A stretch of DNA of 64,000 nucleotides, from positions 62,001 to 126,000 of the forward strand of contig NZ_CP120742.1 of NCBI RefSeq assembly GCF_029581275.1. The letters run 5' to 3'. Within the stretch, counting starts at the first letter, position 1. Every line of letters begins with the position of its first letter. The notes under the pieces are model-generated. The model saw only the letters and a program-made list of their open reading frames with translations, did not search any database and was not told where the DNA came from. The position numbers were made by a program, and so were the translations under genes. The stretch is from Micromonospora sp. WMMD1155. GTDB taxonomy: Bacteria; Actinomycetota; Actinomycetes; Mycobacteriales; Micromonosporaceae. This document shows, in pieces, positions 24,401 to 33,400 of the stretch.

Positions 24401-27400
24401 CGAGGCGGACCAGATCGCTCATCCACCGCCGCGGCGCGACCGCCTCTGAGTTGATCAGATCCTTCGCCGCCGCCACCGCCGACACCCGATTCGTCCCAGA
24501 ATTGAGGGCATCCCGGACGTCGTCGCGACGCAGCTCGGATCTCAGCTCCCCATGGTGGACCCGAAGCTCGACGGCCAAGCCGAAGAGTCTCGCCGCTTCG
24601 CGGATGCCAGCCTGATCGGCCACGTCGCCGAGGTCGTACGGCACCCGTTCGGTCAGCACGCTGTGTCCTATGAGCAGATGCTCGCTGACGCCCAGGTGGG
24701 CCGCAATTCGTCTGATGTCGGCAAAATGCCAACCGCCGGTCGGCTCCCGGCCTTGCAGATCCCTGCGCAGCACATCGACCGTACTGGACCAGATCGTCAG
24801 ATCGTCTCTCCGCGCCCGTAGCACGTCGAGGTCCGCCAGGGTTATGCCCAATCCGCTGGCGAGCCATTGATCAGCGACCTCCCTGAGGCCGGACTGCTGC
24901 GGTATCCGAACCGTCATGCCGAGGTCGGCGAGGAACATGAGACGACCGTGGAAGCCGACATCGGCGAGGGGCAACGCGCGCAGATATGCCGCGATCGTCT
25001 CGCTCCGCTGCTCAACGTCCGTGATTTCCGTGCCCAGGTCGGGCGCGACCTGCAGGAGCAGACGCTCGTGGGCCCTCAGGTCCAACCGGTCCGCGACCGC
25101 ACTGATGTATCGGATCTGGTCGCGAGACATGTCGTGTTCAACGGCATGGCGCAGGAACGCGGCGTACGGATAGCCGTCGAACGTGCGGAGGATCTCCTGC
25201 GATTCGGTGTCGTGCACCTGAAGTTTGCGCAGCCATACGTGCGCCAGTACCAGATCGGCCGCGGCCATCGACTGACCGGCCATCGTTCCGGTGTCACCAC
25301 CACTCTGCACCAGCGCGGTTTGCGCGTGCTGGTCCCAGTCCGCCGTGACCGGGCCCTGCTCGGCACGCTCAAGCGCCGACACCGCCTCCGACAACTCGAC
25401 CGCGATCTCGCCTGTTTTTCCGGCCAGCCAGTTCAGATGGACCGTGTCCGAGCTGGCTTCGATACTGAGCGCCATGGTCGCCACGCGGAGCCCGGAGCCG
25501 AACACCGTGACCGTGTCCATTCGGGGCGCGACACCGTCGAGTTGGTGCAGCCGCCCGAGGTCGCGGCGCACCGGGTCCCACGGCAGGTCGGGCCCGCCAC
25601 TGGCGCCCGACGGCCGCTGGGCCTGCTCGTCGGCGGTGTGAATCGCCGTTTGAACGAGTTCGAGGACTTCGGCGGCCGCGACGGCGGGGTGCTTCTCGAT
25701 CGTGTCGGCGATCCGTTTGACGGCGTGGATGTGCTGATTGAACACGTCGAGCGGCCTACTGCCGATCTTCCACCGGATAAACAGCTCGTGCTCGGCCACG
25801 TACTCGGTGATCACGTCTGCCAGCGACCTGGCCCGGTTGCGGTGAGCGACGAACCTCCGCCTCGCGCCGTCGTCGAACGGCGCCGCGACGATGCGGTGGA
25901 TCTGGGCAAGCGAGTAGCCGACCCGGCCCGGCCCGCGAGCGAACAGCCGCAACTGCCGGGCGGCGGCCTCGTCGGTTTCGACGCCGAGGAACGACCGGAT
26001 CGCCTTCACCATCTGGTCGGCGTCGACCCGCGACGATGCGGGCGCGGCGACGTTGCGGCGGAACATCTCCTGGAAGACGCTCATCTCGCTCGGCGTCACC
26101 CCGAGCCCGGCGGCCACCGCCGCGACGAAGTCGACGTCGTCGGGTAGACCCAGCAGGTACGCCGTACGCCTCGAACGCGCGACGGACGGTAGGTCGTGCG
26201 CGAGGGCCTCGGTTGGTGTCCGCAGGGCCGGCACCAGCCGGGCCAGTGTCGGCGTCACGTCGCCCGGCCGCACAGCGCCCAGCAGATCCATGAGGAGCCA
26301 GCCCACGTCGTCCCGTGGTGTCGAAGTCAGCAGTTCGTGGACGCCGAAGCCGAGAGCCACGCTGGCCCGCAACCACATGCGGGGCTCCTCGACACCGGCG
26401 TTGGCGAGCGTGTCCAGAACGTCACTGGCGAACTGCCTGGCGATTGCACCAGGGGCCGGCGTCGCCCCGTCGTACCCGGGACGCGGATCGAGAAGAGCGG
26501 CGAACATCGGCTCGCCGGCCAAATAAACGAGGTCAGCGGTCAGGACGTTCAGCTCTTGCGCGACGATCTGCAGGTCGCGGGTGCCGGAGAGGCCGAGTCG
26601 CTGGGCCGCGACGGACGGTGCTGTCGTCTCCTGCCGCTCTAGATTCTGCAGGGACCGCTCGACCAGGTCCGTGGGCGCCAGATTCAGCAGGGTCGGCGAA
26701 ACGTGGCGCCTGGCCAGGCGGCCCAGCGTCGCCCGGAATGCCTCCCGGTCCCTCGGGGTGGGCGGGGCGATCCGGGCGGTCAGCTCGACCACGGCCGACA
26801 GGTCCGCGTCGGTCCGGACCCCCGCGTCGGCCAGCCGAGCGCGCAGTCCGGCCACGGCGTCGCCGTCGAGGTCGGGCAGCAGATCGCCGACCGCGCGGAC
26901 GATCGTGTCCGGGCGCAGGGCGAGGTCACGGGTCAGCGCGTACAACGGCTCCAGGTGTGCCCGGCCGAGCTGCTCGACCTGCCCGTCGATCTGCGTCATG
27001 AGGTCGGCGGGCAGCAGTTCGAGCACGTCGGCCAGGGCCACGAACTGCTCGGCGCCGGGCAGATCGAGAACGAGGACGAAGGCGATCTGTTCGGCCGCGT
27101 CCTGCGGAACCTGCCACTCTTCCTCGAGCCACCGCTGGGCCGACGTCCCCCGCACCAAGTACTCCACCGCGTGGCTGCGAATGCCCGCCGCCGTCAGGTG
27201 GACCCGAAGTTGGTCATATTCGAGCAGGTAGGTGAGCAGGGTGTTGCGCAGCTGGCGGGTCGCCGCGTCGATCGGGGCGCGCAGGTGGGCCAGGAGAGCC
27301 TCGACAGTGGTGTCGGTCGCGCTGAGGGCGTCCAGCTCGGCGGAGCGCGTGTCGGCCCAGCGGAGGAAGCGCCGCTGGGCATCCGCCATCGCATTCCTGG

Positions 27401-30400
27401 CACCGCTGGTCGACTCCGGCACGAGCCATTCGAGGTTGGGCCCGGGGGCCTCGGTGAAGGCCGTCATGACGATCGGGTCGGCGCCGGGCAGACCGGACTG
27501 GGTCGTCGCCGAAGACGTCGACGTCCCGGTGGCCACCGCGCCGGTCCCGGCGGTCGGAGTGTCGTCGGCTTCGCCGAGGTCGTCCTGGTTGACCAGGTCC
27601 TCGACAGTGGCCAGCACGTACCGGACCGCGCTGACCGGCTCGCTCCAGGTCTCGAGGCCGCGCAGCCGCGACCGGGTCTGTCCGGTGACCCGGAAAAAGA
27701 CGACCCGGTTGACCAGCAGGTTGGGCGTGCCGTCTGGGCTGTTGTGCAACCCCGGCATGCGTTCTCCGAGGTGGCCGGACGGGCTACGGTCGGTGGTCGA
27801 CTGGAGCGGGTCGCCACCGGTCATCGTCACGTTCAGCGGGTTGTACCCCAGGGTGCTGATGTTGCCCGGTGCGTTCTTGTACTCCTCGCCGATCTGGTCG
27901 CGGCTGAGCCAGCGGTTGGAGCCGCCGGAGACGTTGCCGAGCAGGTTCTGAGTTGCGCCCTGGCTCTGCGTGTACGCCGCCGCACGGGTCTCGAAGCGCT
28001 CGAGCACGGCCTTCCCGTCGTGCCCGATGACGTATGGCTGGTCGTCGCCCTCGACCTGGTCGGTGGAGAGCGCCCACCGGGTTGCCGCGATCGGCTCGAC
28101 CAGGACGGTGCCGGAGTACTCGAAGGGATTCTTGGCACTACCAATGGTGAACTCGCGTTCCGCCCCTTCGGTCGAACCGAGCAGCCGGTGCGCGTTGATC
28201 TCACCGGTCGCGCCGGCGAAGTACTCCTGGATGTCCTCCGCCCCGTCGCTGTCGGCGGCGATCGTCGGCAGCACTTGTTTGGTGACAGTGGCGAGGACAT
28301 CCTGAGCGTTGAAAAAGCTCATCCGGTCGGACTGCGGTGGGGAGGTGTAGGGCATCAGGTCCGGGACCGCGTCCCGCAGGACGGACTCGTCGATGTCGGC
28401 CCGGGCCTCGTGATACCAGTCCGGCGCTTGCGCCCGAATCGGGGCCTTCGTGGTGTCCTGTTCCGCCACCCTCACGTGGACGTCACCGTCGACCCAGGTG
28501 AAAGGGTTGGCGGACACACCCGTGAGCGTCCGACGAATGGTCGGGCCGATCCAGTTGACCAGGTCTTTCGACGGGTAGAAGACCACCCGGACGGCCAGTT
28601 GGACGGGCACCGGGATGTCGACGTGCGTGGCGGAGTTCCGGGTGGTGCGCCGATCGCCCGAACTCTTGTTCTCGCCCTTCGCCTGGTTCCGACCCGAGAT
28701 CCCACGGACGGAGGCGTTGACCACCTCCCAGCGGACGTCCTCGCTCTGGCTCGGGGCCAGTACGGTTCCCCCGGAGGCGCCTCCCTGTGCCCAACTGCGG
28801 GCGCTCTCCCGGCCCTCGCCCTGCCCGAGCACCGCGTGTGTCTCCGTGCCGGCGTCGCCCTCCTGCGGTATCCGGCCGAAGAGCTTGCGGGTCTGTTCGA
28901 CGGTCTCGAATCCGGGAGTCGGCCTGGCGTACAGCTCCACCCGGCCGCTGATCGTGCCGCCATCCTTGGTGGCGGTGAAGGTGGCTGAGAGCAGCCTCGT
29001 GTGGGTGCTGCCGACACCGGCGGAGAAGTACCGGCTCATCGCCGAATTGATCACGTGGGGTTTGACGATGTCGGCCAGGTAGGTCCAGACCACCCCCGCG
29101 TACGTGCGGGAGCCCGGCCGGGTGATACCCGGGACCTGCGCCTCGGCCGAGCGCAGGCCGGCGTCGAACAACGCCCGGTGTTCGGTCGGCACCGCCTCGG
29201 TGAGACCGGCGGCTGCGCGGATCGAAGGATCCCCTTCCCCCATCTCCACGTCGGCGCCCACCGGCTCGACGCCGGCCGAGTTCGACGTCAGCCACGCCCC
29301 CAGCCGAGGAATGAACGAGCGGCCGACGACGGCCGGTGGTTCGACCCGGCCGCGCTCCTTGAACCCTGTCACGACGGACTCGCCGAGGCCGCGGCGTTCG
29401 ACGATCCGGCGCGGTGCGAAGCGCACCGTGGGATCATCGACGGGGTATCGGTGGGCGAGACGCATCACGGTGTCCCGCTCGGCCTGCTCAGCTGCCGCCT
29501 CGAGCCGGGCCTCCAGGCTTGCCGGGAGACCCTCGATCACCGGGCCGTCCCCGCCGATCGCGCGCATCGCCTGCCACAGGTCGGTGAGCTCGTCGAAGGT
29601 GAGGTACGCCTCGATCGCGTCCGGGACGTCCACTGCCGCCTCGGCCGAGCTGGACAGGTTCGCCGCCAGCTCGACGAGCGTGGTGGCCAGATTGTGGAAG
29701 CCGCCGTCCATCCGGCCGACAAAGGTCAGCGGGACCGACACCGCGTAGTACGGCCCCTCGTACGTCATGGTCCGTCCGTCCGACGCGTCCTGGTTGTGTG
29801 ACCGGGTACGCGACCAGCCAGCCGTCCCGCGACCGCCGTACGTCGTATTGAAGATCGTGTCGTCGCTGGGGAGGAAGACGAGCTGCCAGCCGCCGTCGGC
29901 CTGGACCATCCCCCGCACGGCGCGGGATTGCGCGTGTCCCTCGTGGACGTCCCCAGTGAACTCGAAATACCCGGCCGGTTCGGGTGCGCCGGGGCGGGCC
30001 GGTACGAACCGCGGCGTGCCGACGTACGCCTGCAGTTGCATGGCGCCGTGCGACTGAGAGGCGGCGCCCGTCTCGATCTGGTTCTCCGTCACGTACGCCT
30101 GGCCGAGCCCGCCCTTGTTCACCAGCAGCGCTGCCGGTTTGAGGAAGGCCCGCCGGGCATCAGCCGAGCGGGAGCCGTGGGCGGCCGGGCTGGGCGCCGT
30201 CACCGTGCTCCAGATCCGGGACTTGGGCCGACCGAAGACGTCGATGGCGAGGCGCTGGAAGAGATCGTTGAGCGCCGGCGAGCCGGCCACCCCGACTGCC
30301 GCGGTGAACGAGCCGAAGAACTGGTCGGCCCGCCGGCTCAGGCCGGCCCGGTCGCTGTCGGTGACCTCGCGGATGACGTGGGGCGGCGGAGGTGGGGCGA

Positions 30401-33400
30401 TCTCGCCGTGCCGGACGACAAGCTCCGGCACCCAGGCGCGGGCGGTGAGGTCGGGCTGGTTGGCCCGGACGCCGTCCGGATTGCGCTCGGAGGTCCAGAA
30501 CGGTTCGTCGCTGTCCTCCCGGTACATCCGCGCCGTCAGCGACCGCTTGACCCGGAAGGCGTGGTTGACGCCGGCCGGCGACTCGATGATCGTCTGACTG
30601 TCGAACGATGCGCCGCGCTCACCGGTCCGTTGGTGGCCGCCCTCGCCGTGCACCGGACCGAAGCTGGCGATCACCGCGGGAAGCGACGAGTCGTGGGCGC
30701 CGATGGTGACGTCCACCCCGCCCCGAAGCCCGACCGACCCCCTTACGATTCCCGTGCTGGTCAGGCTGACCTGACCCTCCGATCCGGCGAAGATCTTCCC
30801 GGTCCGGCTGGCACCCTCGTGCGTGGCCGGTAGGCCGTCGAGCGTCGCCGTCGTCCACCGTACGGTGATCCGGTCGACAGTTCCGGTCCTCGGGCTGCTC
30901 CGTTCGAAGCTCGCCCAGATGCCATAGCCATCGAGCTCCGCCCAGTTGGTCTCCCGGTACCCTTTCTCGCTGACGCGCAGGAACTCGCGGAAGTTCTTCA
31001 GTTGCTGTTTGGTGGCGTTCGCGCCCATCGCGACGAACCCCTCGGCCACCAGTTGGTCCAGGACCTGCCGGTCGATGGCCGGGTTGTTCACGAGCAGGTT
31101 GGACATCTCGGTGTGGCCGATGCTGCCGGTCCCGCCGTGCTCGACAGCGGCCGGCGGATGCAGCCGGTCGTCCGCCGCGCCGAGGTGCAGCGGGATACGC
31201 CGCACCCGGGCGCCTTCCCCGTCCTGGGCGTGGCCGGTCCAGACGACCGGAGCGCTGTCGCTCAGATCCATGAGGTGGGCGGTGATCTCGATATCGGCTT
31301 CCTGAACCTGGTTCGGATACATCACCCCCTGCTCGTCGGTGCCGCTCTCCCAGCCCTTCAGCACGGCGGACGAGCCGCCGGCCGCCATCGAGTGGGTCGC
31401 ACCGGTTGCCCCGCTGAGTCGGAACAACGGGGTGGCGAAGTTGTAGGCGCCGTACGTCGACGTCCTCGGCAGGCTGGACGGCACCAGGTTCGCGCCCCCG
31501 TTGAAGCCGATGTCGACACCGTTGCGCAGCTCCGCCGTACCGGACAGCCCGGACCCGTCGGTGCGGTAGGCCTCCATCCGGGCTTTGGGCGCGACGGTCA
31601 ACGTGTGCCGCGGCACCGGGCGAATCCACAGCCGCAGGTGCCCGACGGGCTCGCCGTTCCGATCGGTCAGGAGCTCGGACAGCAGGCCGGAGGCGCGGTG
31701 GGCCTCGTGGGCGCCCCTGATGGTGGACTGGTCCAGCAGATCGAGCAGGGCTCGCTGCCCGTCCGGGTCGAGCTGGTCCAGGACGGGTATGCGGCGGCGC
31801 AACTCGCGTTCGACGGCACCCGGATTGTGCAGGCCGTCCAAAAGGACCAGCCGGTCCTGGGCGAGCGCGTCCCGCTGCTCGACGGCCGTCCCGGGAAGAC
31901 TCTCGATCGGTCCCCGAGGCCGGGCGATGTGCTCCGGGATCCAGATCTCCACCGGCTCCGCAGTGGTGAGCGGATAGCTGGTGCGTACGCCGGTGTCGTC
32001 GTCGAGCGTGTTGCCGGCTGGTGCGACCCGCACCGTCCACGTTGCGTCGTAGGGGTGCGGGTAGTGCGGTTCGCGTAGCCGGAGCATGAACGACTGGGTG
32101 CTGCGGTCGGCGACCGACATGGTCCGGGTCGACTGGTTCCACGTCACTGTGGTGTTTCCACCCCCGGCCAGGGCACGGGCCGCGCCCAGAGCCGCCGCCA
32201 GGGATGAGAAACGCTTACCAAGGCCGCCCAGAGTGCCGAGCGACGGGGCGAAGTCCCGGTTGTTGCGCGCCGTGTACCGAGAGGTCGCGCCGACGGAACG
32301 CTCCTCTCGGCTCTGCCCCTCCAACTCGCTGATCTCGCGCCCGGCCGGCTCGTTCAAGGGCCGCTTCAGCTCCACTCTGAGAGTGACTCGGACCGCGCTC
32401 GGACCGTCGCCGATGACGTACGCCTGGCCGTCGGGCGTAGCCGTGGTGGCTAGCCGCCTCAGTGCGTCCTGACCGGCGTGGGTACGTACCTCCTGCTCGA
32501 TCGCGGCCCGCTGCGTGGCCGAGACGCCCGGGTGTTCGGCCCAGTAGTTCTTGAGGGTGTTGACGGCCAGTCGTTCGACCCGGTCGGCGGTGCCCTGCGT
32601 CACCACGATCCGACTGTTCACCGGAACGATGACGCGGGGGTCGCTGAGGTCGGTCAGGTCGGCCTGCCGGTTGCGCCGTTCCTCCCACTCCCCGACTGTC
32701 GTCCGCTGCGCGTGGGAGAGGTCGCGAGCGCTGGCAACCCGGGGTTGCGCCTCGGCGGCCGTTGCGGCGTGCCGGCGCTCGTCGACGGTCAGGTCCCGGA
32801 TGCGGGTGTCCAGGTCGGCCCGCCGGTCCGCCAGGACCCGTAGCCGACCCTCGGCGATCTCGATCCGGCTACGGGTCATCTCCGCACGGGCGTCGGCCGC
32901 ACCCCGCTCCGCCGCGTGTCGATCCGCCTCCCGCTGCTGCCGGACCCGGGTGTTCTCCAGCCGTCGGGCCTCGATGCCGAGGTTGTCGAGGGTGTGCTCG
33001 GCGGACGTCACGGCGCTTTCGGCGTCGGTCAAGGCGCGACGGTCGGCGGTGGCGGCTTCGAAGGCCGCCCGGGCCGTCGTGACGGCCGCGCGGAGATCCG
33101 GCAGGCGGGCCTGAAGGTCCTCGGTGGCCCCGGCGGTGGCCAGGATCCGTTCCTGGACGTCCGCGACCTGCTGCCGGGCGTCGTTCGCGCTCGCTGTCGC
33201 CTCGTTCAGCGCCTGCTCGAGACCGGGCAGCTCGGCGGCCCATCCACGCCGTACCTCGGTGAGCCGACCCAGCCGGGCGTCGAGATCCGCCCGCTGACCA
33301 TGCTGGTGGGCCAGTTCGGCAGCCACGGCGGCGTGCCGCGCCTGCGCCTGCGCGAGTTCGCCGTAGACGGTGGACAGATCTGTCGTCCGCTCGTCGAGGT

